DNA of 64,000 bases, from the NCBI GenBank assembly GCA_036362985.1, contig JAYGXS010000007.1, forward strand, positions 22,254,321-22,318,320, written 5' to 3'. Positions 1 to 10,224 of this stretch are shown here, piece after piece (positions within the stretch are counted from its first letter, which is position 1; every line of letters starts with the position of its first letter). The translations under genes were made by a program, and so were the position numbers. The notes beneath the pieces were generated by a model. It worked only from the letters and a program-made list of their open reading frames with translations, searched no databases and was not told the DNA's origin. Source of the stretch: Ligula intestinalis. Its lineage: Eukaryota > Platyhelminthes > Cestoda > Diphyllobothriidea > Diphyllobothriidae.

Positions 1-69
1 ATTCTCAGGCATATACTGATAACTCTTCCATCCTTAGGAGATCACTCTCGAACCTGCACCATAAGATGG

Positions 70-255
70 CTAATGGCAGAAGGACATTACCAACAAAGAC
101 AAAGGAGACTAGGGTGGCCATTTCTGGCTTACTAGCCATCGTCAGCCAGTCATACCCAGACCCAAGGGCTGTCCCAGCCGAACCTCGAACTGGGGACGTC
201 TCTGATCAGGTGTATGCTGTACAGAAACTCAATGACCGCTCAGAACCCCTCATGT
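70..255 (-). repeat. tRNA-derived SINE fragment
   Basis: On the minus strand this carries the tail of the commonest short repeat in the window: a stretch reading GACTGGCTGACGATGGCTA followed by a block related to AAGCCAGAAATGGCC and a run related to GTCTCCTTTGTCTTTG. The same order recurs at 15079-15235, 28430-28590, 35590-35750 and 49893-50045, where a tRNA-like head precedes it. Here the head is too diverged to show good A and B boxes. Confidence 0.6.
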
Positions 256-406
256 GCGGCCGACTCCTTGTCTGAGCATAAATGAATGAATGTTCTGGGA
301 GAACCACAGTCAGAATGATGGGTTAATTGAATGATATTTCGCCCGTGGTTGGCTGTCCCGGGGTCTGCCAGTGGTCTTTTTCTAGCTGCTGGTGTTGAGC
401 TATGTA

Positions 407-1990
407 CAGGGTGTGCACAAAGTCTGGGTACATAGGAATTGTAATATTTTATTTATTTATGTTATTTTTGTTGGGACGGCAATGTCCCATGATAAGTCCA
501 AACGCTTAGTCTCTCAGTGCGGCTGCAGCGCAAAGTCCCACGCCGTGGCTTGGAAACGCGCCAATAATTATCGATTTTCCGTCCTATCTGATTGGACCGT
601 GAATATTGACGCCTCTTCGCTATGCGCACTGAGTAAATAACCCGGAGCCTTTTTCTGTGACTGACTTGCACTCTTGCAGTCTGACTTGCTGACTCGCTCT
701 GCTTGCTCTCACGTGCTCTGTGTCTCAATACACGCCGTTCGAGTGACCGGACTTCTGTTGTTCTCTCTCCGTGGGCGTCGGGACTAAGCGGGTAGTTCGG
801 CGTTCGTCTAGTACCAGTGCGGGTCATAACAATTTTTCCTCCCCAGATCGAATGATGGCTCTGTCTGAAGAAGAAAGAATCGAGTTTGTACTCTTAAGTG
901 GACGAGGATGGTCTTATCGCAAAATCGCCGATGGATTTAACCTGCGACACCCTGATTGGCAACCTATTTATTTTACTGCCATCGGGAAATTGGTCACGAA
1001 ATTTAAAGAAACAGGCAGTGTCTTGGACAAATCCAGCTCCGGGCGACCAAAGACTTCAGACAAAACGAAAGAGGTTGTCATGGCCAAGATTGCTGCTAAC
1101 CCAAAGAAATCACTTTGTCGGGCATCCATGTAGTTGGGTGTTCCAAGGTCAACTAGCCACAAAATCCTGGTAGAGCAGAAGTTCCATCCGTCCAAATTAC
1201 AGATATTGCATCACTTAAATGAAGATGACCCCAATAGACGAAAGCAGATGTGCGAATGGTTTTCAGATAAATTGGATGAAAATATCAATTTTACTAAAGA
1301 CCTTTTGCTGTTCAGTAATGAAGCTTTGTTACATGTTAATGGTGAAGTCAACAGACAGAATCATCGATACTGGTCTCCAGACAATCCACATTGGATGGAT
1401 CCATCTAAACAGCAAGTCTGCCAAAAGGTGATTGTGTGGTGTGGTTTGTGGAAAGCTCGTGTGCTAGTATCCTTCTTCTTTGATGAACATGTAACCGGTG
1501 AGACTTATCCGAACATGATGGGAGACAAATTAATGCCTCCAATTGAGCACCTAGGCGAGGGACTTCCAGACTGGTTTCAGCAGGATTAAGTCCCTGCCCA
1601 TTTTGCCACAAATGTTAGAGATTGGCTGAATGGCACTTTTCCTCACTGGATTGGAAGAAGATGTCATGTGAAGTGGTCCCCTTGTTCACCAGACCTTTAT
1701 CCCCTTGATTTCTTTTTCTGGACTATATTAACAGAGAAAGTTTACTCAATGAAGATTGCAAATCCAAACCACTTGAGAGAACGCATAATCAGTCAGTGTG
1801 CTGAAATCGACGGCAATGTACACCTATTCGATCAAGTTCACCAGAATTCGGCAAGGCGCATCGAATTATGCATTGCCAATAATAGAAATCATATTGAAAA
1901 TAAAATTTGTTAACATTATAATTAAATAAAATAGTTTTGTTCTAAAGGTATGTATTTAGCCCTATGTACCCAGACTTCGTGGACATCCTG
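407..1990 (+). mobile_element. mariner-like DNA transposon, inactive, with TIRs and TA target site
   Basis: The two ends are inverted repeats: CAGGGTGTGCACAAAGTCTG at 407 and its complement (CAGACTTCGTGGACATCCTG) ending at 1990, extending inward about 35 bp. A TA dinucleotide flanks each end (405-406 and 1991-1992), as expected for Tc1/mariner insertion. The interior carries a broken transposase in the same orientation (771-1913). A 370-bp element with the same ends lies at 52822-53191, so the family also exists as a short non-coding derivative. The length of 1584 bp is normal for a full mariner. Confidence 0.93.
771..1913 (+). pseudogene. mariner-family transposase, broken
   Basis: Three consecutive plus-strand open segments (771-1133, 1134-1589, 1668-1913) give the parts of an IS630/Tc1/mariner transposase in order. 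First is an N-terminal helix-turn-helix region (LSEEERIEFVLL, KFKETGSVLDKS, GRPKTSDKTKEVV), then the DDE catalytic region, then the C-terminal end. A stop (TAG) follows RASM near 1131 and another follows WFQQD near 1587. The block that normally reads FSDEALFH reads FSNEALLH, so the first catalytic Asp is Asn. The second Asp is kept in WFQQD and the third in CSPDLYPLDFF. With two stops and a lost catalytic residue it cannot be active. The flanks inside the element (407-770, 1914-1990) are non-coding. Confidence 0.9.
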
Positions 1991-2117
1991 TAGTAAAAAA
2001 GGAATAATTTTAAGTAGAAAAGCCAAATGTGTGAACGTGTGTTTTCATCAATTCATCCTCGGACCTGTAAAATTGCATTAATAACGAAAATAGGAGAGGA
2101 GAAGAAAATGCAATCGC

Positions 2118-2530
2118 TGGTACAGGATTTTTCTTCGTCTGACGTTTCGACGTCCGTCGGCGGATGCTTCATCAGAGACCTCAGCGGAAAACAGTAGTAG
2201 AAACTGGTAATACATATACAGAAAGTTGTTGGTTTTATAGGATACCGTGAAACTTATGACAACGACAATTAAAGACAATTTTTTTCTTGTGCGTTACTTG
2301 CTTGCTGACTGGCATGCGGGCCGTGATCTGCTGAACGTGCATCACGCGTGGTAGAATTGAGCATGATGATTGCTCGGCCATTTGGTTTCCCGCTGTTGGC
2401 GTATGACGACGCGGTGGCCTGTGCGTTTCCCAAGTGACGACTTGCTTTGGCCCAATGGAGCCTCAGCACCCAATATATGCATTGGGTAGGTCATTGCACA
2501 TGTTTATACCCTAGAGACCCGTGACCCAAG
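2118..2530 (-). mobile_element. Penelope-like element 3' fragment with hammerhead motif
   Basis: The minus strand from about 2525 to 2269 encodes a short conserved tail (MLRLHWAKASRHLGNAQA, then a segment ending in TTRDARSADHG). Related tails occur at 5926-6129 (minus), 7288-7473 (plus) and 35160-35340 (minus). At 5.9-6.35 kb this tail directly follows a GIY-YIG-like sequence, so I read it as the extreme C-terminus of a Penelope-like polyprotein. A hammerhead-type core lies downstream on the same strand at 2137-2179. No reverse transcriptase remains here. Confidence 0.6.
2137..2179 (-). ncRNA. hammerhead ribozyme motif, minimal stem III
   Basis: Read on the minus strand: GTCT, then CTGATGA, a stem II region beginning AGCATCCG and closing CGGACGTC, then GAAAC and GTC, then AGAC. 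All invariant core bases are present (CUGAUGA and GAAA). GTCT and AGAC pair as a 4-bp stem I, stem II has one mismatch, and stem III is the two-pair AC/GU form without a loop. Cleavage would fall after GTC, between 2141 and 2140. Hammerheads with this tiny stem III are known from Penelope-like elements; the location just 3' of a Penelope coding tail fits. Confidence 0.75.
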
Positions 2531-3400
2531 ACTCAAGTTATTCTCGACGCAGACGCTAGTCACCTCTTGCGACATGTTTCTAATAATATTCTTGATGAAG
2601 AATTCGCGACAGATATGGAAACTTCAGGCGAATAAAAGCTTGTCTTGTCTATCGTAGCTTCCTTCTGACTTACTTCCTTCGAATCGTATTTTAGATTTTA
2701 TTGAAAAGTAAAGTGGAACATGGTTTATAAGTGCGTTATTGTTTATATTCATCTTTCGCAAACCGCGTCCTCTCGCGTGGCGAGGTCAGCATGTTAAGGT
2801 CATTTGGACTGGGGTAGGATAGAAGTAGAATAGGCTGTAAGAAATTTTCTTGGGTCGGTACGCGGGATAGACTGTCACCAGAACTGAAACAACATGCTTT
2901 CGTCATCTGGCGTCAGCGCCGGCCACGGAAGAGAGAGTGCCTGTATTAAAGTCTTCTGACAACACAGCACTAGATTTGCCAGCCGTGTAGCCACTTTATC
3001 GGCCGTTGCTATCACTGGTTGACGTGCACCCTTAGAAACGTTGACGGGCCTTCCGTAGAAAACCCGGACGGCTTTGTCAGGACCGACCCGGGCATTTGTA
3101 TTGTTTAGTCATGTGTGAGAAGGAAACGCAAAATCGATCTAGTTCCACCCTTAATCAACCAGGCCGTTCACGCGCTCTCACAATCAATTCTTGTCTAGAT
3201 CAAATTGGTAGTTGCCTCATGTCTCTCTCATTGATGCAACAAGCTGGAGGGGCAAATAAACGGGGAAAACGTGTTTCATTGGGATCAGGGCGTCTAGTTT
3301 ATCGAGAATGATAAATGATACAAGGGAAGATGGGAGCTCCAGCAGGGGGAGTGAGTGTTATGTCCCCCAGTTGCATGTGTGGAATAGAAGACGGACAGAG
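2531..3400. other. no gene recognised
   Basis: Mixed-composition DNA with no convincing coding segment. A degenerate hammerhead-like string lies on the plus strand near 2588-2630 (TTGATGA ... GAAACTTC AGGC), with a mismatch in the two-pair stem III. Otherwise I see nothing. Confidence 0.5.
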
Positions 3401-3409
3401 TCTTAATAG

Positions 3410-3760
3410 AGGACAGTTTACTGCAACAATCTCTGTGTGTACAACCTATTCACCACGTCCCCATGGGCAGCAGTCGTCTTGTCTGCGTCAACACGTTCTC
3501 GTCTGCAGCTGGTCCTCTATGTCGGTAGCACGTTCTTCTCGTTGACAGCAAGTCCCGTTTTCTGTCTGCGATATCGTATTTAAGAACAAGCGGCCTTTGT
3601 CCCCTAAGTCTTTTCCTACTGGTCCATGCGCAAGTGGCTTATCCGGGCGGCCCTTGTGTGATGTTGGTGGCCTCGAGCCACTATCGCGTGTTGTGGTCCC
3701 TCTGTTATATTGACGGCTAGAGTGTTTCCTCATGTTCTTTGCCGTCCATTCAATGCGTCA
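3410..3760. repeat. possible LTR-type relic, shared with 4905-5215
   Basis: This and 4905-5215 share an ordered series of short matches: CAGTTTACTG, a GTGTGTGT block, TTGTCT runs, and near the end CTTATCCGG followed by CTTGTGT. A stretch at 40255-40560 on the other strand begins with a related ACAGTTTATTCTGTACAG. The pattern suggests diverged copies of one repeat, perhaps a solo LTR. I see no coding sequence and no clear termini. Confidence 0.25.
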
Positions 3761-3944
3761 TCGGGGTGAGAAGGTTAAACAATCAGTTGAAAGTCCAGCC
3801 TTATTGAAAATTGTCAGAAAGGACTGGGAAAGTGCTAAGGAGATGGAGGTCACTTCGGCAATTACGAAGGAAAGTGCGCTGGCCATCCCCAGCAGTACAG
3901 CTTTGTTGTCCGAAGCACACAGTGTTCTTTTTGGCAGAATGCAT

Positions 3945-4090
3945 GGTCAGCAAAAACATAGCAGATAGGAATGACCATTTTGGGCTTATCAATGGCCATC
4001 AGCCAGTCATACACAACCCTAGCTAATGTACCAACCGGATCCGCAACCTTTTGAACAAGAGTGCAAAGCTCTAACCAACGTTCTACCTAC
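3945..4090 (-). repeat. tRNA-derived SINE copy
   Basis: The minus strand shows a tRNA-like head (GTTGGTTAGAGCTTTGCACT, then CAAAAGGTTGCGGATCCGG in place of a B box) followed by the common tail with ATGACTGGCTGATGGCC. It is diverged but in the right order. Confidence 0.55.
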
Positions 4091-4904
4091 TTTAACAAAT
4101 AGCTACTCTGCGGCTGCTGGCGGCACTTGAGAGTAATCTCCGTTAGCGATCGCTGAGTATTCGTTGCATAAGATCAACCTTCTCAATTTCATTGAGTCTG
4201 ATGGTCTTCCAGCTACTCGGGCGCCATGGTTATGTGATTATTTGGGCGAGGCAAGTGCCAAAGACGGAAGAGGGGTTGATACGTGTTGCCCACTGTTAGT
4301 TGGCTCCCACATTCTACGACCCATGCTGAAAAACTGTCTTCTATTCGTTAAAGCATCGAGCCGTCATCGTTACGGATGGGATGACCCACTGAAGCTTGTA
4401 ACCGCTTGACAAGCTTTTCTCTCCAAGACCAAACACATTCACGATCATTCCTTACGAGCGAGCATGCAAGCCCTGCGCTCTTATTGTAAAGCAGATGAAG
4501 GTGCGATCGCTGGGATGGCCCCTGTTTTGTCTAAGCTTTCAGCTTCGTAAAAAAGAAACTATTTACAGAGTCCACGAGCGTGGATCCACAATCAAGCAAC
4601 CTTGAAAAGGGGAAGTGGGGCAAGTGATCATATAAGTGTTGTCCATGCCAGCTTACACTATCCTCACGACATGCATTTTTGTCTGGGAACGGGACCACGC
4701 CTCTTTTCCTCGCGAACGAATGGCTTGGTAGCAGGGCGGTATGCCAATATGTCGGTCGGCGGAGTAATTGTAAGATTTATAGGCCTGCAAACATGAATAA
4801 CACCTCTTTATTAGTGGCTGGGGCTATTATGTGTGCACCCCTGAAGTTAAACTCGTGGCTTGTTAGATCCCGCAGTTGTACGCTAGGAAGGGAACACTGA
4901 TCAG

Positions 4905-5215
4905 GTAGCAGATAACAGTTTACTGTAACATCCAACTCCGTGTGTGTCTCTCAACTTGTCTCATGTCCGTCGGCGGGTCATCACCTTTGCAGCTTGCCTT
5001 CTGTGTCGCGGCAGTGCTCTCTTGTCGGCTTTCGTGTCGGCAGTAGCAGGCGCTTTCTGTTAACACCCTCGTAGTTAAGGGCCCGCAGTTTTTGTTCCCT
5101 CGCTCTTCTTATTGGCTCCTCCGGGAAGCACTTATCCGGACAGGCGTCTTGTGTTGCCATGGCGTCAGTTTGACAAGTGGCGGGCGCACATGACACGTAG
5201 TGTATGCATCCTTTG
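4905..5215. repeat. possible LTR-type relic, partner of 3410-3760
   Basis: It matches 3410-3760 in ordered short blocks (see that entry). No coding sequence was recognised between 4100 and 5560. Confidence 0.25.
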
Positions 5216-5565
5216 GCATGTGGGCTTTCTTTGTTGTGAAGAAGACGACTAGACCGCTCAGATAGTATTCTTATTTGCTGGACACTTAGACATCCCTCGC
5301 GGATTCGTCCTCAGAGTCATAGTCAGAGAGCATTCGCAGGTGGGGCAACATATGCACAGGAGTTTGCAGCATTTACAGAATACAGTCATTACTTCAGCTC
5401 TTTAATCTCCTGAGAAATGTATTTCTGATCGCGGTATATATCAGTATATTTAAGGTCTAGAGGCGTAGACCGAAATTGCAAGTGTATATTTGTTTTGAAA
5501 TCCGTCAAACCATGTGAAATATATAGCTGCTGCGATCAGATAGTCTTCAGTAGTATAAATTGGCG

Positions 5566-5848
5566 CTGCAACGTACCATACTAACAGCCTAGGTACTTGC
5601 CAAAAGGCCCAGACACGTGTTTTGCCGGTATTCAGCCGCTGCCTGACACAACTGCGAGGGGTCCGGCTCATCAGTGGTCCCCAACTTTCCCTATCTACTT
5701 TCTGTTTGGTATAGGAAAGCTGGGGACCCAATGATGAGCCGCACCCCTCGCAGCTCTGTCAAGAAGTGGCAGAAAGCCGGCAAAACACGTATCTGGGCCT
5801 TTTGGCAAGTACCTAGGCTGTTAGTATGGTACGTTGCAACGACAGTCA
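5566..5848. repeat. long palindrome (foldback element)
   Basis: The left arm (about 5566-5694, starting GCAACGTACCATACTAACAG) is repeated in inverted form in the right arm (about 5714-5848, ending CTGTTAGTATGGTACGTTGC). The outer 40 bp are nearly perfect; the inner parts differ by small changes. A spacer of roughly 20 bp separates the arms. Either strand would fold into a hairpin of about 130 bp. It lies just 3' of the minus-strand Penelope fragment at 5926-6345. Confidence 0.85.
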
Positions 5849-5925
5849 TTACTGCAAATATGCAGTGACGGTTAAACGTAGTTGCCTTATTGAGTGTTGG
5901 TTGTCTGTTGAACGATATACGGACT

Positions 5926-6345
5926 CTAATCTACTGACCTTTCATAACGCGTGGTGGACTGGGGAATGAGGATTGTTCGGTCACGTGGTCCTCTGGTACT
6001 GGCGTAATCTGACATGGTGGCCTGCCCGTTCCCCAAGCGTCGATATGTTTTGGCCAAATTGAGTGTCAGCACGGAATATGGGTTGGGCAACTCGTTGCAC
6101 TTGTTTATGGATTGGGGCCCACGAACCACGATTCAAGTAATTCTCGGCTCCCTCGATTTTCACCTCCCGCGAGTACTTCAGCCTCATTTGAATGTGTGGT
6201 CGAGCCTCGTTGAATTAGCTGTGACTAGAGAATCAGCATCATTTCGCCGCACTGCTGCCGCGTTTTCGGCAATTCTCGTCTTAAGAAGGCTGCCAGTTTC
6301 AACGATATTGTTGCTTTGCCCACAACTGCAACAGAGCCTGTAGAT
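5926..6345 (-). mobile_element. Penelope-like fragment: GIY-YIG region and C-terminal tail
   Basis: On the minus strand, 6345-6184 encodes GVIYRLCCSCGQSNNIVETG and then LLKTRIAENAAAVRRNDADS, the pattern of the GIY-YIG endonuclease of Penelope-like elements (a CxCG pair, the Ile-Val/Gly-Glu-Thr-Gly core, then Arg-Ile-Ala-Glu). Downstream, in another frame, 6129-5926 encodes RGPQSINKCNELPNPYSVL and the common tail. The usual YIGETG core reads NIVETG, so the catalytic-core Gly is lost. At least one frameshift separates the two pieces. Confidence 0.75.
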
Positions 6346-6354
6346 TACTCCAGA

Positions 6355-7178
6355 TGTTTCTTGCCGCAGCAGTGGATCTGAAGGTTCCTTGTGGTTGGCT
6401 GCGTCCTGGTTTCGACCCCAACTCCAAATGTTGCGAAAGGCGGCCGACTGCCTCCGAAACATTTTTGAAAGCTTCATTCGGCCGCACCTGGAGTTCGTTA
6501 TACACGCATGGAGACCATGGACTGTCAAAGATTGTACTGTCTTAGAGAAGGTCCAGAGGCGAGCGACAAAGATGGTCAAAGGTCTAGGAACATTGCCCTA
6601 TGAAAACAGACTGTCCATTCTCGACCTATTTCCCCTTTCCTACAGACAACTTCGAGTGGACCTCATACTAACCTACCATATTATGAATAACCTGCATTGT
6701 TGTTTCGTTCCTGTTGATTTCTTTGCGCAGGCTAACACGCCAACTTTGGGCGGGCATTCCCTTAAAATACGCCCAGGCAAAGCAATGATCGACGGAAGAA
6801 AATTTTTCTTTACCAACAGAGTAGTTTCAGCGTGGAACGCTCTTCCAGAAGACGTAGTCCTCTCCACTTGTGTCAATGCATTTAAGAGTAGACAGGAAAT
6901 GTATCAAGCGCAAACGCAATGAAGGTAAAAACTCCTTCATCAGATTACAATGAATCACATTGCTTATCACATACACTGCATCAAATTATACTGCTCGCGA
7001 TTTGCAAGTAGCCATATATTTTTCTGTCATATTTTTGTGAAGATTGCTTTCCCGGAACATGTAACTGTCGTGCATTATTTTTCTTTGTATCAACTTATTT
7101 CCTATCATCCTGTTACCAACAGATAGTTCAAAGGCATTCGCCTATCTTTCCCTCAATAAACTGATACTGATACTGAAT
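6355..7178 (+). mobile_element. CR1/Jockey-type LINE, 3' end
   Basis: The ORF at 6389-6922 (177 codons, intact) is the C-terminal part of a non-LTR retrotransposon polyprotein after the polymerase. It contains SFIRPHLEFVIHAWRPWT, then VLEKVQRRATKMVKGL, ENRLSILDLFPLSYRQLR and a final NRVVSAWNALPEDVV before the stop. The fragment lacks endonuclease and polymerase domains, as expected of a 5'-truncated copy. A 3' UTR follows and ends in AATAAACTGATACTGATACTG (6-bp repeats ATACTG), a typical CR1-like terminus. It abuts a minus-strand Penelope fragment at its left. Confidence 0.82.
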
Positions 7179-7229
7179 CATCCGCCAAATTTTGGGGGCG
7201 GTGCGATTTTGTTGGCTTTAACTTCAATC

Positions 7230-7585
7230 ATGCTTCATGGGCTCCTTATTCGTAAACAAGTGGAATGATTTGCCCAATTAGTATTCCATGCTAAGACTCA
7301 GTTTGGCGAAAACAAGTGGCCGCTTGGGGAACGGACAGGTAACCACGTCAATCTACGCCACTACCGGAGGGCCAGGTGACCGAACAGTCAGCATAGCTCA
7401 ATCTGCCACGCGTGATGAAAGGTCAGTAGATCAGAACTCACATGCTGTTCAACAGACCACCAACACTTTATAAGGCAATTACGGTTATTTGTCACTGTAT
7501 GTTTGCAGTTATGACTGTAGTCTATAAAAACCGCAAACGATGCATCTGACGATGAATCCACAACGGATCTCAAAGCGCCAGGCAA
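7230..7585 (+). mobile_element. Penelope-like 3' fragment with hammerhead relic
   Basis: The plus strand at 7288-7473 encodes MLRLSLAKTSGRLGNGQ and later TRDERSVDQN, the same C-terminal tail as in the minus-strand copies at 2.3 and 5.9 kb. A hammerhead-like string follows on the same strand at 7547-7585 (CTGACGA, a stem ATCC/GGAT, then CTCAAAG in place of CGAAA). The core G before AAA is substituted, so this copy is probably inactive. Confidence 0.6.
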
Positions 7586-7929
7586 ATACAAGTTTTTTTC
7601 CCAGCGATCGAGTTGGCTTCTTGTCAATTACTTCTTGGGACGTGCATGTTCGCCTCCATTGGTTTTGATTGTGGAGGACGTCCATAGGGTGCTGGTGAAT
7701 CTCTCAGGGAGATGCATAACTTGACTGCGTTCTTACCCGTGTTCACGGCTCTGTGTGACTGCGCGGTTACGTCTGTTCGTGGTTCCTTGTCAGGCGTGAC
7801 CTCAAGATGAAAGTTTTTTTGCCTCTCGTGCTTCGCGGACTTAACAGTTAAGGAAGGGCAACTGTTCGGTATTATCCACTTCACTCCTGCACTTAATGCC
7901 AGATAAAATGTCATTAAAAATTGTCGTGT

Positions 7930-7965
7930 TTGCAAACGATCGTTTTCGGTCATTCATCGTCAGAC
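7930..7965 (-). ncRNA. hammerhead ribozyme motif downstream of Penelope-like ORF
   Basis: On the minus strand: CTGACGA (U7 replaced by C, a tolerated position), then TGAATGACC as a short stem II, GAAA, and a self-complementary AACGATCGTT as stem III followed by TG. The arrangement matches the motif at 28766-28800 (CTGATGA, TGAATGATC, GAAA, stem III). It begins about 30 bases after the last recognisable GIY-YIG codons of the element. Confidence 0.6.
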
Positions 7966-7993
7966 CAGTACATGACAAGGGGAATAAAATTGG

Positions 7994-8836
7994 TCAATCA
8001 ATTACAGCGATTATATAATCGTCAAATTTAGGGAGGGGAAGGAAAAGGGTGAGGGTAATAAAGCAGCTGAGTTTTCCCTCGTCTCCTGAACGCGGGCGCC
8101 TGCGCGGGTAGGACGCTGGTTGCCATGCCCAGATGAGACAGGGGGATGTTCTCGCGGTCCACGGATTGTATGTCAGCCGCGCAGCTTGCGCTTGACTATT
8201 TTCCGTAGCTTCGTAATCTTTGGCTTCAGTAGATGTTGGATTTCCGCGTGCAGTCGACCAAGGGAGGTCAATGGCTTGAACCAGCGCCTTTTGACAGCAT
8301 AGAATGGGTTTTGCTAGCCGTATTGCCACTGCTTCTGCTGTGGCTAACACCCGTTTGCGCAGGCCTTTGGAGAAGTGCGTTGGCGTGCGGTATATGACCC
8401 TAAAGGCGTCCACTTGGTGGTTTGTATCAATTAGGTGGGCGAGGATTGAGCTTGAGGTCGGTCTATTCTCCCCTCTGCTGAGTCAAGCTGGTATGTACTC
8501 GCGCATTCTCTTCTCCAGACGTTGCGTTGTTCGGCCAATATAGCCCGCTCCACAGGAACAGGTGAACGAATAGATGCACATAGATGTGGCCTGAAACTGT
8601 AGTCTGTCCTTACCTACCGTCCGTAGAAGGGGAGAGTTAGTGGAGAGAACCCACAAGTTTGTAGCTGGAAAGGCATTCATAACCGCTGTCCTCAGGCGCC
8701 TTCTTACAAGTTCACTCGTTGCGTCTCCAATAAACGGCAGTATTAAAAACAGATCTTTCTTTTTCGGCCGTTGCAATTGCGACCTTTGGAGCACGTTCCT
8801 TGATGTTCTGAAGGATGAACCGTTCCGGATAACCAT
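7994..8836 (-). pseudogene. GIY-YIG endonuclease domain of the Penelope-like element
   Basis: Two minus-strand segments (8836-8483 and 8413-7994), out of frame with each other. The first carries the GIY-YIG core: YSFTCSCGAGYIGRTTQRLE with Arg-Met/Arg-Glu helix residues KRMREY. The second continues with a histidine-containing stretch and VLATAEAVAIRLAKP. The domain would nick target DNA for insertion. The frameshift and stops between the parts make it non-functional. Confidence 0.85.
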
Positions 8837-9152
8837 TTTCCTAGAGTGTGTCCTTTAGTTGCTGCAATTCTACTTCTACTACTTCAGGAGAGCAGATACG
8901 GTGTATTCTGGCTGCCATTCCCTGGACTTAGTTCCGGTTGACGTAAAGGGGGACGTAACTGTTAAAATTAACGTATTGCCCAGTCCAGATTTTCTTTCTC
9001 AATAGTCGGCGTTGTATCGAGCCATTTTGTTGTCTGTGTAAGAGGACGTCTAGGAAAGCGAGTTCCTCGTTCGCCTCTGTTTCCACTGTAAATGTGAGTG
9101 CTGTGTGGGCGGTGTTAAATTTTTGGACTAGACCATCGATATCAGCGGTCTT

Positions 9153-10097
9153 CTATGTCAGGCAAAAGATGTCACCCACATATCGACCATAGAACTTAAG
9201 GTCATTGATAGTGTCTTTGAGCTTCGTTTCCTCGATCTTGCCCATAAAGACATTTGCCAGGAATGGTCCAAGTGGTGTGCCCATGGCCACTCCGTCAATT
9301 TGCCTGTATAGCCGGCCATTACAGATAAATTGTACATTTTGTGTACAGCATGTTAGTAGATCTTTAAGCCTCTCCACTGTCATCCCTATATGATAGTGTG
9401 TTTCCCGTATGAAGTCGCATAGATATTCTATGGTTTCAACTACCGGGACGTTGGTAAACAGTGAGGATACATCTAATGACAGCATCATCGTTTCGCCAAT
9501 ATTAGTATCCTTGACAGCCTCCACGAATTCAAACGTGTCTTTCAGGCTTCTTGTGTACAAGCGGCTCTGAAGTGGTTTTAACTTTTCAGCAAGCCATTTT
9601 GCCACGGCGTGGTACGGTGAGTTTCTCAGGTCCAAGATCGGATGGAGTGGCACACCTTGTTTATGGATTTTCGGGAGGCCATACATTCTTGGTATTGTAG
9701 TACCAACCGGCCTTAGTTCCTCCAGCTCCTTGTCTGATAAACGTCCTTCTTTGTTCAGCTCTTTTAGTAAATTTGTCATTTTGTCGTAAACAGCTTCAGT
9801 TCTGTCCTTGTCTTTATCGGATTGTGAAAATTTTGTGCGATTTGATAATATTTCTTCAAGTTTTGTCGCATAATCTTTCTTGTCCATCAACACTATCCCC
9901 GAACCCTTGTTCGGTCTTGTAATTAATATGTTTTCATTGCGGCGCAGCTCCTTGAGACTATCGAGATGAGCCTTGGTCAGGGGGCCTATGGATTTTGGAG
10001 CCTTTCTTAAGTATTGATGACAGCAATTGACAAGAGTCGATTTCAGGTAATCAACTTCCCTGGCCTCTGGTCTGCCTGAAGAGACTCTCAATGTCAT
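9153..10097 (-). pseudogene. Penelope-type reverse transcriptase, catalytic Asp substituted
   Basis: A 314-codon open frame. In order: TRPNKGSGIVLMDKKDY (RT finger region, residues about 60-76), LPKIHKQGVPLHPI (residues about 141-154), a palm motif A (LSLDVSSLFTNVP), motif B (IDGVAMGTPLGPFLANVFM) and motif C at the end. These are hallmark strings of Penelope-like RTs. Motif C reads YVGDIF, where YVDDIF is expected: the first catalytic Asp is Gly. The frame stops soon after (LT, then a stop at the 9153 end). The element continues in another frame toward 7994. Confidence 0.92.
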
Positions 10098-10224
10098 TAG
10101 ACAGATCAGGTAGTGTTCTATGCTCGATTATATATCTTAACCACGTTTGCATTAATCGAATGCCAGTTTTTTTACAGTGAGTAGCGTAAAATTACTACTA
10201 CCTTATATGCACAATGACTGAACT

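Larger units (their letters stand above)
7925..10097 (-). mobile_element. Penelope-like retroelement, near full-length coding part, inactive
   Basis: On the minus strand the segments run in order: reverse transcriptase (10097-9153), a thumb/linker segment (about 9150-8840, including FLDVLLHRQQ and KIWTGQYVNFNSYVPL), a GIY-YIG endonuclease (8836-8483 and 8413-7994), then a hammerhead motif at 7930-7965. Frameshifts and stops separate the segments. The GIY-YIG part shows YSFTCSCGAGYIGRTTQRLE followed by ILAHLIDTNH and later AVAIRLAKPILCCQK. The order RT, linker, GIY-YIG, hammerhead is the established order for this class. The 5' part, upstream of 10097, is not clearly recognisable. Confidence 0.9.
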
